A stretch of DNA of 64,000 nucleotides from Planctomycetota bacterium (lineage in GTDB: Bacteria > Planctomycetota > JAJSAM01 > JAJVHW01). This document shows positions 26,270 to 35,139 of this stretch, piece by piece (the stretch's first letter is position 1; the number at the start of each line of letters is the position of its first letter). The stretch is taken from assembly GCA_024280885.1 (NCBI GenBank), contig JAJRPF010000040.1, positions 1 through 64,000 on the forward strand, read 5' to 3'. Made by a program: the position numbers and the translations under genes. Under the pieces are notes generated by a model, which saw only the letters and a list, made by a program, of their open reading frames with translations, did not search any database and was not told the origin of the DNA.

Positions 26270-27082
26270 TCAGCGCACGTCCTCCCCCAACTTGTCCAGG
26301 GAGTCCCGGCATTCGGAGCGGACACCGCGGTCCTTGTCGTTCTCGGCGGCTTGTTCGAGGGCGTCGCGCGCGGTCGCGGAGTTGGCGAAATGCGCGAGGT
26401 TCTCGGCGGCCTCTTCGCGGGTCTTCGTGTGCGTGTCGTTCTGAAGCGTCTCGATGAACCATGCCTCGAGTTCCGGTTCGACGACGCGGGAGAGCTGGCG
26501 AATGATATCGGTGCGGAGACGCGTGTCGTCCGACTCGCGGAAGAGATCGCGCATGGCGAGTGCGACGTCCCGCGTGCGCCCATCGGTCACGCCGCGTAGC
26601 GCGCGCAGTGCCGCCACGCGCTTCGACGCGTCTGCCGAACGATCGACGGCGACGCGTTGCCAGTCCTCAGTGCCGCCCTCCGGAGTGGGCCCACGGGCCG
26701 CCGCCACGAGTTGGGCGACGCTCAGTGTGCCCGCGTGCTCCGCATCGTGCGCACTGGACGCATTGCTCGTGAACTCCTCCGCCACCGCGATCCGCACCTC
26801 CATCGCGTCCAGGCGTTGCATCAGTTCGGGCGCGACCAATTCGGATGTCGCGGCGTTCGACGCGCCGCTGCGAACGCGGTCGCGCGTCGTATCGTTCGAC
26901 CGCGCAACCTGTCGCCGCAGGGCCTCGATCGATTCTTCGATCCGTTCCATGCGATCGACATCGACCTGCGGTGGCGCCTCGGCGACGACGACTGGCTGCG
27001 CCATCAGGCTCGCCACCGAGAGGACCAACGCGAGCCCGGCGGCTCCACATGCGGCTGTGTTCATGAGGTTGCTATTCGACAT
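26270..27082 (-). CDS. secreted HEAT-repeat protein
   Basis: 270 residues. A signal peptide (AACGAAGLALVLSVASLMAQ) is followed by a coiled-coil stretch at about 42-65 (VDRMERIEESIEALRRQVARSN), then alpha-helical HEAT-like repeats in the second half (KRVAALRALRGVTDGRTRDVALAM, REEAAENLAHFANSATARDALEQ). Such repeats bind proteins in the envelope. ATG 27082 follows a GAGGGG ribosome site. It lies 45 bases after the ABC permease stop on the same strand, so it could be the tail of that operon. Function unknown. Confidence 0.75.
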   Translation of the reverse strand: MSNSNLMNTAACGAAGLALVLSVASLMAQPVVVAEAPPQVDVDRMERIEESIEALRRQVARSNDTTRDRVRSGASNAATSELVAPELMQRLDAMEVRIAVAEEFTSNASSAHDAEHAGTLSVAQLVAAARGPTPEGGTEDWQRVAVDRSADASKRVAALRALRGVTDGRTRDVALAMRDLFRESDDTRLRTDIIRQLSRVVEPELEAWFIETLQNDTHTKTREEAAENLAHFANSATARDALEQAAENDKDRGVRSECRDSLDKLGEDVR

Positions 27083-27127
27083 CGTGTATCCCCTCCCATC
27101 GGCGCGCCGACATCACGTCCGCGCGGA

Positions 27128-29224
27128 CTACACCAACACCTCGCGACCCGTCTTCTTCGGCGCGGGCCAGTCGGTCGGAACGTGGACAGCGAGTTCGCGT
27201 CCACCCGGCGCCGTTCGGATCGCGCTCTTGCGGACCAGCATCTCCATCCACGCGACGCCAATCGGCCCGAGAGCCAGGCCGACGGCCGTCCACGCGTGCA
27301 CTTCACTACGGTCCACGCAGCGGAGAAGCGCCTGCCGCCGGTTGCGGAGCGCGGAGAGCGCGCCGACGACGAGCGACGCGAGCAACCACGGGAGCCCCAT
27401 ACCGCCCGCGATGATGCCGTCGAGCCACCACCGACTGTCGAGTTCCTCCCATGACTGCGCTGGGTCCGCGATGAACGAGGCGACGTTCAGGACGGGCGGA
27501 CGCAAGATCGTCACGGCGCCGAGGCACGCGGCGGCGCCGTACTCAAGGGGCTCTCGCGGCTCGAGCACGAAGTCGGTGGTGATGGTCTCGGCGGCGCCGA
27601 TCGGACGTGCGCGAATGCGCAGGTGGGCCTCGATGTCGCGATAGGGCGCGAGGGCCGTCGCGATCACGGGGGCTTCCGGGAGCACGGGCAGGTGCATGTA
27701 CCAGAGCGATTCCTCCCGCGGCAACGACATGCGCGTCCACGCGGCCTGGGAGCGACCGTCCTCAAGCACGAGTAGCTCCTCTCCGACGAGGAGCGTGAGG
27801 AGATCGCGCGACTGCGCTACGTACCACTGAAGGAAGATCGGGTTCCGCACGCCGTCCAAACCGGAGATCGTCCCCTTCGTGTCGCGGGGCAACGGGCGAT
27901 CAACGACGTCGAACGCGACATCGGCCGGCGTCGCGCTCTCCACACGCGTGATGTATGTGACCGCTCGACGCACCGGGTCGACGAATACGAAGCGCGCACC
28001 GTCATCCGTCGACGCATGGTCGGGAACGTCCACCAGGAACGTCTGATCGGAGAAGCGCTCCCCGTCGGCAATCGGCTCGCCGGTCACGAACCCATCGGGC
28101 CCGATACGCCCCACATCCCGACGTCCGTCTGTCGAGGTGTCGTCGAGGATCGCGACGGCCAGCCACCCGTCGCTGTACTCGAGACGTGCATGGCCTCCTA
28201 GGCCGGACGAGAGAAAGGGCGCCCCTACTTCGAGGACGGACCAGGGCGCGCGCCAGCGGCCCGAACTGACATTCCAGATCCACCCTGCGTCGAGCAGTCG
28301 CTCCGCCGAGGACTCATGCCGGAGTGGCATTCCAGCGGAGCGGGCCGTCACGAAGAGGTTCTCAAAGAGCCGAGGACCGTCGAAGAGCACGTTCTCGCGC
28401 GCAGCGTCCCACTCGGTCATGTGGATCTGCGCCCCGTCCCGCTTCGCCCGATAGAATCGCACCTCCCCAGCGTCGGTCACGATGGTCTGTGGATAGGCCC
28501 CCTCCAGCATGTAGTGGAGTGACATCCGCGTCCAACGTCCCGCGTCGAGTGATGCGACGACCAGGACGGCGAGACCCAGGAGCGCGGCGGGAGCGCACAG
28601 TCGCAGCGCGCCGAGGGCGCTCACTTCGCGGGCGGGGAAGACGACCCCGAGCGTCGCGAAGACCGGCAGGACGAGCGCGAGAGAGACGTCCGACGTCTGC
28701 CCGCCGCCGAGCAGGGCGAGCAACCCGAGTCCCGGAAGGAGGAGCGCTGTCACCGGACGCAACCAGAGGCGTCGCACCGATCCACCGAGACGTGCGAGCG
28801 ACCACATCGTCGCGGCGAATCCCAACGCGATACCGGTGTGTACGAACTCGAGGTCACCGACCTGGTCGGGGAGGAACCGCACGCCCCACACGTCATATCC
28901 ATGAATGCCGGGGATCAGGAGCAGGAACACCCACGGTGCCAGGACGCAGGCGACGATAGTCGCGAAGCCACCGATCGTCCGCGCGACGCGCACGGCGCGC
29001 GTCGGCAGCGCGCGATGGCGCAAGAACGCGTCGCTCTCCGCCCGCATGTCGAGGAATGCCTGGAACAGTCCGAGCAGAAGTCCGGCGAGGCACGCGGACC
29101 AGAGATACGGTTCGACGGCGCTACGCTCGTAGACCAGTGCAACACCGAGCACCAACATGCCAATCAGCGCGAGCGAGAACACGGGCCCGAGTTCCGCGAT
29201 CTCCTTCTTGGTGATCCACCTCAT
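27128..29224 (-). CDS. large ABC permease with extracytoplasmic domain
   Basis: 698 residues. Six to eight hydrophobic helices in the first 260 residues are followed by about 330 residues of hydrophilic, beta-rich sequence, then two or three helices near the end. It starts at ATG 29224 in an ATGA overlap with the ABC ATPase gene, so it is that ATPase's membrane partner. The GntR-YtrA-type regulator upstream suggests the YtrBCEF class of exporters linked to cell-wall stress, but its large external domain is unusual for that class. Substrate unknown. Confidence 0.76.
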   Translation of the reverse strand: MRWITKKEIAELGPVFSLALIGMLVLGVALVYERSAVEPYLWSACLAGLLLGLFQAFLDMRAESDAFLRHRALPTRAVRVARTIGGFATIVACVLAPWVFLLLIPGIHGYDVWGVRFLPDQVGDLEFVHTGIALGFAATMWSLARLGGSVRRLWLRPVTALLLPGLGLLALLGGGQTSDVSLALVLPVFATLGVVFPAREVSALGALRLCAPAALLGLAVLVVASLDAGRWTRMSLHYMLEGAYPQTIVTDAGEVRFYRAKRDGAQIHMTEWDAARENVLFDGPRLFENLFVTARSAGMPLRHESSAERLLDAGWIWNVSSGRWRAPWSVLEVGAPFLSSGLGGHARLEYSDGWLAVAILDDTSTDGRRDVGRIGPDGFVTGEPIADGERFSDQTFLVDVPDHASTDDGARFVFVDPVRRAVTYITRVESATPADVAFDVVDRPLPRDTKGTISGLDGVRNPIFLQWYVAQSRDLLTLLVGEELLVLEDGRSQAAWTRMSLPREESLWYMHLPVLPEAPVIATALAPYRDIEAHLRIRARPIGAAETITTDFVLEPREPLEYGAAACLGAVTILRPPVLNVASFIADPAQSWEELDSRWWLDGIIAGGMGLPWLLASLVVGALSALRNRRQALLRCVDRSEVHAWTAVGLALGPIGVAWMEMLVRKSAIRTAPGGRELAVHVPTDWPAPKKTGREVLV

Positions 29225-30129
29225 GCTGCGGCTCCTCCCCCGGTCACGGGGGACGTCGTGTAGTCGATGAAGAGGTCCTCGAGCGTCAGCCGCTCGACAT
29301 CGAGCTTCACCGCGCCGTGTGTGCGCGCCCACTCGGAGACAGCCTCCGGACCGTCGCACACGGTCAGCGAGAGTGCGCGACCACGCGCCGACGACTTCAG
29401 CACGCCCGCGAGTTCCGGCGCCGCGGGGGCGTCGCCGTCGAAGTGCGCATGGACGCGCACGATGCGCGACTTGACGTCATCCACCGCGCCGCTCACGCGC
29501 AACACGCCCTGATGGAGGATGGCGACGTGATCCGCGACGCGCTCGACATCGGCCAACACGTGCGACGTGAAGAGCACCGTGCGCCCTTCGGCGTGCACCA
29601 GATCGATCATCACTTCCAGGAACTCACGCCGGACGACCGGGTCGAGTCCCATCGCGGGATCGTCGAGGATGACGAGTTCCGGCGAGGGGGCGAGTGCCAA
29701 TGCTAGCGCGACCTGCGCTCTCTGTCCGCGTGACAGGTTCTTCACGCGCTGCGACGCGTCGATACCGAGGCGATCGAGGTGAGCGCTGAAGACGGCGGCG
29801 TCGAAGCCGGGCATCGTCGCGCCCTGGAACTCCCCCAACATGCGGACCTTCATCCACGGCACGAGCGTTTGGCCTTCGGCGACGAAACCGATGCGGGCGC
29901 GCGCCGCGGGCGGCAATGTCGCGGCGTCCATACCCAGCACCTCGGCGCGGCCGCGCGTCGGACGCATCAGACCGAGCAGACAGCGCAACGCCGTCGTCTT
30001 GCCTGCGCCGTTGCGCCCGAGCAGCGCGTAGACACTCCCGCGAGGCACGTCGAGCGTGAAGTCGGAGAGCGCCGCACGTTCGCCGAACCAGCGCGTGAGC
30101 CGGTCGAAACGGACCACCGCGTCACTCAT
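29221..30129 (-). CDS. ABC transporter ATP-binding subunit
   Basis: 302 residues. Walker A GRNGAGKTT, signature LSRGQRAQV, Walker B LVILDDP with Asp in place of Glu at the catalytic position, and H-loop TSHVLAD are present. A C-terminal extension of about 80 residues is typical of YtrB/CcmA-like exporters. The ATG at 30129 has a GAGAGG ribosome site and overlaps the regulator's end by eight bases; an ATG at 30135 is possible. The DD in Walker B would weaken ATP hydrolysis and is worth noting. Confidence 0.9.
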   Translation of the reverse strand: MSDAVVRFDRLTRWFGERAALSDFTLDVPRGSVYALLGRNGAGKTTALRCLLGLMRPTRGRAEVLGMDAATLPPAARARIGFVAEGQTLVPWMKVRMLGEFQGATMPGFDAAVFSAHLDRLGIDASQRVKNLSRGQRAQVALALALAPSPELVILDDPAMGLDPVVRREFLEVMIDLVHAEGRTVLFTSHVLADVERVADHVAILHQGVLRVSGAVDDVKSRIVRVHAHFDGDAPAAPELAGVLKSSARGRALSLTVCDGPEAVSEWARTHGAVKLDVERLTLEDLFIDYTTSPVTGGGAAA

Positions 30130-30541
30130 CGTCATCCTCTCTCTCCTCTTCGCCGCGCGGCGGGAAGTGCAGTTCCGCGAGCGACTCCTCGAACCCGCCC
30201 CACATGTCGTGCGCGTCCAGTCCCATATGCAATGCGTCCGCGAGCAACGCATCCAGCGCAGCGCGGTACCGCCGCAGACCCTCGTCCTTCCGCAGCGTCG
30301 GCCGCGGCTCCGCGACGAACGTCCCCGAGCCGCGCCGCGAGTAGGTCACGCCCTCGGCGTCGAGCACCTGAAACGCGCGCGCCACGGTGTTCGGATTGAC
30401 GACCAGTTCCCGCGCCAGCTCACGCACCGAGGGGAGCTTGTCGCCGGGCCGCATCCGCCCCGTCGCGACAGCCGACTTCACGCAGTTCACCAACTGCTGA
30501 AAGAGCGGCTCGGGGCTGGACGGATCGATGCGGAGGATCAT
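30122..30541 (-). CDS. GntR-family regulator, YtrA subgroup
   Basis: 139 residues. A winged-helix DNA-binding domain (LFQQLVNCVKSAVATGRMRPGDKLPSVRELARE, then NPNTVARAFQVLD) is joined to a short C-terminal helix pair, the small size typical of YtrA proteins that lack an effector domain. It is first in a three-gene operon with the ABC ATPase and permease and is likely their autorepressor. A perfect palindrome overlaps the promoter. ATG at 30541 is immediately before the winged helix; the ligand is unknown. Confidence 0.93.
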   Translation of the reverse strand: MILRIDPSSPEPLFQQLVNCVKSAVATGRMRPGDKLPSVRELARELVVNPNTVARAFQVLDAEGVTYSRRGSGTFVAEPRPTLRKDEGLRRYRAALDALLADALHMGLDAHDMWGGFEESLAELHFPPRGEEEREDDDE

Positions 30542-30575
30542 GGTGTGTGCGGCACGATCTGGCCCATGCCCGCTC

Positions 30576-30596
30576 TGTACTAATACAACTAGTACA
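30576..30596. promoter_or_regulatory. GntR operator palindrome
   Basis: A perfect inverted repeat, TGTACTA, seven bases, TAGTACA, sits 35 bases before the regulator's ATG. It covers the -10 hexamer, so binding would block transcription. Length and AT-rich composition stand out in this GC-rich DNA and match YtrA-type operators. Confidence 0.75.
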
Positions 30597-30617
30597 CTAT
30601 TCCGGTGCACCCGTCAA
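30589..30617 (-). promoter_or_regulatory. promoter of the GntR-ABC operon
   Basis: Reading the minus strand: -35 TTGACG (30612-30617), a 17-bp spacer and -10 TACTAG (30589-30594). Transcription would start near 30582, about 40 bases before the ATG. The -10 lies inside the operator palindrome. Confidence 0.65.
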
Positions 30618-30668
30618 CACGGAGTTGCGATTGGACGTCGTTCGCCGCGCCCAGAGCCTCGTCGGCGG

Positions 30669-31673
30669 CTATCGCGCCGTCGGCGGCAGCGCGCTCGCGC
30701 CACGGATGCGGCGGTCGGCTCTGGCCGCGAGTTCGTGGAGCGCGGCGCGGCAACCGGGGTGGCCGCCGCGGGCGAGGGCGGCGATGGTCTCGGCGACCGG
30801 CGTCGAGACGGGAGCTGCGGCCAGGCGATCGTGATCGATCTCCTTCGCCGCCTGGGGGGCTTCGCCGGTGGCGATCTCGTAGAGCGCACGGCCGGCCATG
30901 GCGGCGTGAAGTGCCGTGGTGGCCACGATCGGACGGCCCTTGTCGGCGGCCCAGAAGACGTCGGGCGGGAGGTACGACGGGACGTGCGGGAAACGGTGCG
31001 CGCCGGTGGGATCGGGCTGCACCACTCCGCCCGCATCGATGAGACGTATGCGGCGGCGTGGGCGGCCCATCACGCGCAGGTTGCCGGGGCGAAGATCGGC
31101 GTAGACCCACCCGCGTTGTTCGAGGTCCGAGAGCGCCTGGAGGGTACCGACGACGAGGCGGTCGAGCGTGGCTCGCAGAGCGCGCAGATCGACGCGGCCC
31201 CGGTGGACGCGACAGAGCCACGTGTCGAGATCCTGACCGGCCAGGTACTCCATGACGAGAACCGGCTCGGGCTTCCCGAACTCGCCTCCGCGCTCGGACT
31301 CGAGGAGCGGATTGTCGAATTGCTGGAGCCCTTCGCACTGGGGCAGATAGGGGCAGCCGACGACGGTGAGAACGCGCGCTTCGTGCTCGATGACATCCCG
31401 CGCCGCGCGAAGGACCTTGGACGTGATCTTGATCGGCCGATGCCATTTGACAAGGGGCACCTTGCCGAGCAGACGCGACTGCGGGTTGCCGCGGTCACGG
31501 ACGCGGTAGATGGCGCCTTCGCCGCCGACCGCGAGCAACTCGCCGAGTTCGAAGCGCTCGCGCATCCGCACGCCGCAGAGTTGGTGGAGCCGACGGAAGA
31601 GCGGGCCGTCGCCGCGGGCGTCCAAACGCCTGGCAATACGCCGCTCGCGCCGCGTCAGATCCGAATCGCTCAC
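30669..31673 (-). CDS. atypical protein kinase
   Basis: 334 residues, cytoplasmic. A kinase fold is readable: glycine loop VGGEGAIYRV, a lysine in LLGKVPLVKW, hinge VLVMEYLAGQDL, catalytic loop VYADLRPGNLRV (the His of HRD replaced by Tyr, the Asp kept) and a DAG in place of DFG in RLIDAGG. It may be active but is diverged. The GTG at 31673 follows a GGGAG site; the frame is open upstream but without family similarity. Its neighbour upstream is a zinc-ribbon vWA protein on the same strand, 70 bases away, a pairing seen in TerY-type systems. Confidence 0.78.
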   Translation of the reverse strand: MSDSDLTRRERRIARRLDARGDGPLFRRLHQLCGVRMRERFELGELLAVGGEGAIYRVRDRGNPQSRLLGKVPLVKWHRPIKITSKVLRAARDVIEHEARVLTVVGCPYLPQCEGLQQFDNPLLESERGGEFGKPEPVLVMEYLAGQDLDTWLCRVHRGRVDLRALRATLDRLVVGTLQALSDLEQRGWVYADLRPGNLRVMGRPRRRIRLIDAGGVVQPDPTGAHRFPHVPSYLPPDVFWAADKGRPIVATTALHAAMAGRALYEIATGEAPQAAKEIDHDRLAAAPVSTPVAETIAALARGGHPGCRAALHELAARADRRIRGASALPPTAR

Positions 31674-31743
31674 GCGACGCGCTCCCGCATCGTCTGGACC
31701 CGCATGGTCCGAATCAGCACGGCCCCGACCAACACGGTCTCGA

Positions 31744-33315
31744 TCAGCGCGACGCGCCGACCTCGACCTCCGTCGCAGCCGTACACGTGTGGGCACGCAG
31801 GGTCGCAAACTCGCCCCGCGTCAGGCCGTCGAGCGAACCCGATGCCTCCAGCATCTTGATCGATCGATCGAGCAGACGCAGCAGGCCTGGGTCGCGCTTC
31901 TCCTGCTCGTAGAGCTTGCGGCGCAGACGCAGCGCACGCAGCGCGACCTCGGGGTCCTCGTCCGTGAGCGCATCGAGAATGTCGCGCGCGGTGCGGACGG
32001 TGGGGTCGCTGGTGCCGACGAGCGAACCGGCCGGTGTGCGCCGGATCTTGAGCGGCAAGCGCGTCGTGATCGGGCCGCCGAAACCCGGGATCTGCACGAT
32101 GACGTCGCCGATGTGGGTTTCCTTCTCCTCGCGCTCGGGCGGACGCACTTCGAGCAGCAACGTGTATGTGCGACCGGTCTCGATCGTGCCGAGATCAGCG
32201 GTGAAACGCCTGCCATTCACGAAGGCGGGGTCGGGGAAGCGAACGCGCGCAGGGCGATAACGGAAGACGTCGCCACCGACGACGCCGGGAGCGAGATCGA
32301 CGGAGATTTTGCAGCGCGTCGCGACGACCTTCTGCGCGACCTCGGCCACGCGTTCGAACGCGGAGCGGATGGTCTCCTTGCGCACGCTCTTGACCGTGCC
32401 ACCACGACGACCGGCGAAGAGATCGTGCAGGATGCCGACATCGGCGTCGGCACCGAACGCGAGCGCGTGTACGTCGCATGGCACCTTCGCCAGCCGAGCC
32501 GCCGCTTCGCGCGCGCCTTCGATGTCCTGCGGCCGTCCGTCGGTCATCAGATAGACGCGCACCGGGAGCGTGCGATTGGCGCGGCATTGATCGAAAGCGA
32601 TCCTTCCGGCCCGCGAGAGTGCACCGGCGATGTCGGTGTAGTTGCCGAAGCACAACCTGTGGCGTTCGAGGGCATCGAAGAGCCGCTCCGGTCGGATGCG
32701 CTTCGCTGACGTCGCGCGCAGGAGCACCTGCGCACCGCGGGAGAAGATCACCAGGCTGATCATCACGTCGGCAGAACTCGACGAACGCAAGTCGGCAAGC
32801 ATGCGTTCGACGGCGTCACGCAGCACCGGGTATTTGTCCCGATCGTTCATGCTGGCGGAGAGATCCAGCGCGAGAATGACGTGCGCCACCGGACCGTCGT
32901 GTCCTTCACGCAATGGCCGCCCTTCGGCCTCGACCTCGACGATCACGCCCATCTCCGGAGCCTCGTCGGACGGGACCGACGCGAACTCGAAGCGCGCACG
33001 GAGTTCGACGTCGGCATGCGGGGGCGGTGGTGGTTCCTCGGGGGCCACGTCCTCGATGTCGGGGTCCTCGTCGACCGGTTCGTCCGCCGCGGCCTCGTCG
33101 GACGGCTCCACCTCGGCGGTGACCTCTTCAGACGGCGTCCCGATGGGGACCTCCGCGTCGGGGATGTGGAGATCGATCGCTGGCTCGGCCAAGACAGGCC
33201 GATCGAGGGTCGGGATCTCGGCCGTCGGCGGCGCACTCGTCGCGCCGACGCCACAGACGGGGCAGCCGGCCTCGGCGTCGATGCCTTGACCGTTGCAGAC
33301 GGGACAATCACTCAT
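31744..33315 (-). CDS. zinc-ribbon vWA-domain protein
   Basis: 523 residues. Two CxxC pairs at the very start (Cys 4, 7, 18, 21) form a zinc ribbon. An acidic Pro/Glu-rich linker follows to about residue 100. The vWA domain has its MIDAS as ALDLSASMNDRD (Asp near 151), with YLMTDGRPQD later. The C-terminal 200 residues are beta-rich then helical. Such proteins bind ligands through a metal ion. It is encoded directly upstream of the atypical kinase, so the two probably act together. No transmembrane segment seen. Confidence 0.85.
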   Translation of the reverse strand: MSDCPVCNGQGIDAEAGCPVCGVGATSAPPTAEIPTLDRPVLAEPAIDLHIPDAEVPIGTPSEEVTAEVEPSDEAAADEPVDEDPDIEDVAPEEPPPPPHADVELRARFEFASVPSDEAPEMGVIVEVEAEGRPLREGHDGPVAHVILALDLSASMNDRDKYPVLRDAVERMLADLRSSSSADVMISLVIFSRGAQVLLRATSAKRIRPERLFDALERHRLCFGNYTDIAGALSRAGRIAFDQCRANRTLPVRVYLMTDGRPQDIEGAREAAARLAKVPCDVHALAFGADADVGILHDLFAGRRGGTVKSVRKETIRSAFERVAEVAQKVVATRCKISVDLAPGVVGGDVFRYRPARVRFPDPAFVNGRRFTADLGTIETGRTYTLLLEVRPPEREEKETHIGDVIVQIPGFGGPITTRLPLKIRRTPAGSLVGTSDPTVRTARDILDALTDEDPEVALRALRLRRKLYEQEKRDPGLLRLLDRSIKMLEASGSLDGLTRGEFATLRAHTCTAATEVEVGASR

Positions 33316-33604
33316 GCGCAGAGGCTACAGCCGATGTGCAGGTGCGACGAGGCGGAGTCGCGGTGATACGGAGAGAGCCTCGTCTCTCGGATCGTACCCT
33401 CCGGGGGCGTCGGCGGGCCACCTGGCCTCGACAAGAGAACTCGTTGCTCCGCCGCCGACCGGGGACGGCGGGGCGGTGTCGCGAGTTCGCCGGAGATGCC
33501 CCGCGGTCCCCGTCGAGCGGCGGATCGAGGGCGTCGCCATGACTGAGCCAGCCGAGGCCGCCCCTCGCCGGGTACCATCCAAGACCGGCGTCCGACCTGA
33601 GCGA

Positions 33605-33700
33605 TACGGAGCCAGGACAACGTCGGCGGAGTTCGGCGCAACCCGCTCGAGGTGGCGAGGGCAAACCTCCGAACTCCGCCGAAGTTGTCCTGGCTCCGTA
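33605..33700. repeat. long near-perfect inverted repeat
   Basis: Two 32-base arms (33605-33636 and 33669-33700) are complementary at 31 of 32 positions, with a 32-base loop. It lies just beyond the stop of the FHA gene on the minus strand, and 290 bases before the vWA gene. There is no T-run. A terminator, RNA-stability element or miniature mobile element would all fit. The remainder of 33316-33604 shows only a small GAGAGA/TCTCTC hairpin near 33370. Confidence 0.85.
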
Positions 33701-33703
33701 CCG

Positions 33704-35032
33704 CTAGTTGCCGAGTTCGCTCAGCGCCCTCGCCGCTCGGTCCTCGAACTCCGGGATGCCGACGGACTTCATCGCTCGCTCGAGGATCTTCCGCGCCTGT
33801 AACGGAGCGCCGTAGTCCATCTTCTGCTGCGCCTTGGAGATCTGGAGACCAACCCACTTCTTGGCGTCCGAGTGCAGCGACGTCTGCATCGCGGCGGCCT
33901 CGCGACCACGTACCGGGTCGGAGGCGGACCACTTCGTCCGATACTCCTCGGTCTTCGCGATCGCCTGGCCGAATTGGCCGTTCTTCTTCAACGCGGAGAG
34001 GTCGGCGAGGAGACGGCTCCACGCATCCTTCGCGTCACTCGCCTCGCCCGCGGCGGAGCTGCCTGTCAGGCGTGCGCGCGTGGCGCGCACCTCCTCGACT
34101 CCGGCACCGCCGAGGTCGGCGTACTCGGCGAGATATTCGTCGATGCGCCGCACGTACTCCTCGTCGTTCTTCCAGTTCTCGTCCTGACGCCAGAGCCGCA
34201 GATCGTTGAACGCCTCGGTGGCCTGCGGGATGCGTTCACGCGCGGCGTCGTTCTTCACCTGCTGCTCGGCCTTCGCCCTCAAGGCCGCGATGCGCTCGCC
34301 GTACATCGGGTCGGTCACGTCGCCCGCCTGCGACTCCGTCAGGACGGCCTGCCAATCCATCTTGCCCTCGGCGCTCTGCATCCGCATCAACACCTGCTCG
34401 TTCGGCGATGTCGTCGGGCTGAGCACCATGTAGCCAAGTCCAAAGAGAATGACCACGGCTCCGATCGTGAGAGCAATCGTCTGCCCGTTGTTCGACTTCT
34501 TGCGCGGGCGGCGGGACGGGCGCTGTGCTTCGCCATCTCGGCCATCGTCGTAGTCGTCGCGCGCATCGCGGCTGCGCGGCGGAGCGGAGCGACGCTGCTG
34601 TGCCGGGGCCGCGCGACGCGCCGGTTGTGCGCTGCGACGTGCGCCACCCGAGCGCGTCTTCGCCCCCTTCGACGCTCCCGAGCCCTTGGACGATCGCGAC
34701 TTCCGGCCGCTGGGCGCGCGCGTTGCCGCGGCGGGCGCGGCGCTGGCGGCATCCTCCTGGAACACAATGCGGACGTCGCCGAGTTCGAGCACATCGCCGT
34801 TTCGAACCGGGCGCTGGTTCACGTAGGCGCCGTTGACGCGCGTTCCGGCGTCGCTCTCGAGGTCCACGATCTTCCATGCCCCCATCACGGGCTGGAGCTT
34901 GCAGTGCTCGGGCGAGACCTCCCCGCCGGTCACCACGATGTCGCATGCGGCATCCGAGCCCAGCACGACCTCGCTATTCGGGAACTCGTGGACCACCTCG
35001 CCGCCACGGCCGGAAATCACCAATCTTGGCAT
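33704..35032 (-). CDS. FHA-domain transmembrane protein
   Basis: 442 residues. The FHA domain (about 1-95) keeps the SPEH and GTRVNG elements but has Ser for the usual Arg of the GR motif, so phosphothreonine binding may be altered. A Lys/Arg/Ser-rich linker precedes a transmembrane helix near 190-212 (TIALTIGAVVILFGLGYMVL). The outer part is helical and coiled-coil-like (AKEAWSRLL, KAQQKMDYG). ATG at 35032 follows AGGAGG. It is the middle member of the kinase-vWA-FHA cluster; the kinase would supply the phosphorylated ligands. Confidence 0.85.
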   Translation of the reverse strand: MPRLVISGRGGEVVHEFPNSEVVLGSDAACDIVVTGGEVSPEHCKLQPVMGAWKIVDLESDAGTRVNGAYVNQRPVRNGDVLELGDVRIVFQEDAASAAPAAATRAPSGRKSRSSKGSGASKGAKTRSGGARRSAQPARRAAPAQQRRSAPPRSRDARDDYDDGRDGEAQRPSRRPRKKSNNGQTIALTIGAVVILFGLGYMVLSPTTSPNEQVLMRMQSAEGKMDWQAVLTESQAGDVTDPMYGERIAALRAKAEQQVKNDAARERIPQATEAFNDLRLWRQDENWKNDEEYVRRIDEYLAEYADLGGAGVEEVRATRARLTGSSAAGEASDAKDAWSRLLADLSALKKNGQFGQAIAKTEEYRTKWSASDPVRGREAAAMQTSLHSDAKKWVGLQISKAQQKMDYGAPLQARKILERAMKSVGIPEFEDRAARALSELGN

Positions 35033-35139
35033 CGCAGAAGCCTCCTCGAACACGCCGTCACGCCTGCCCGCGCGCCGATCCGTTCGGTCCACGAATTGGA
35101 CCAGAGTTCAGGCCGCGTCGCTCAGAACTCCTGCGTTCG

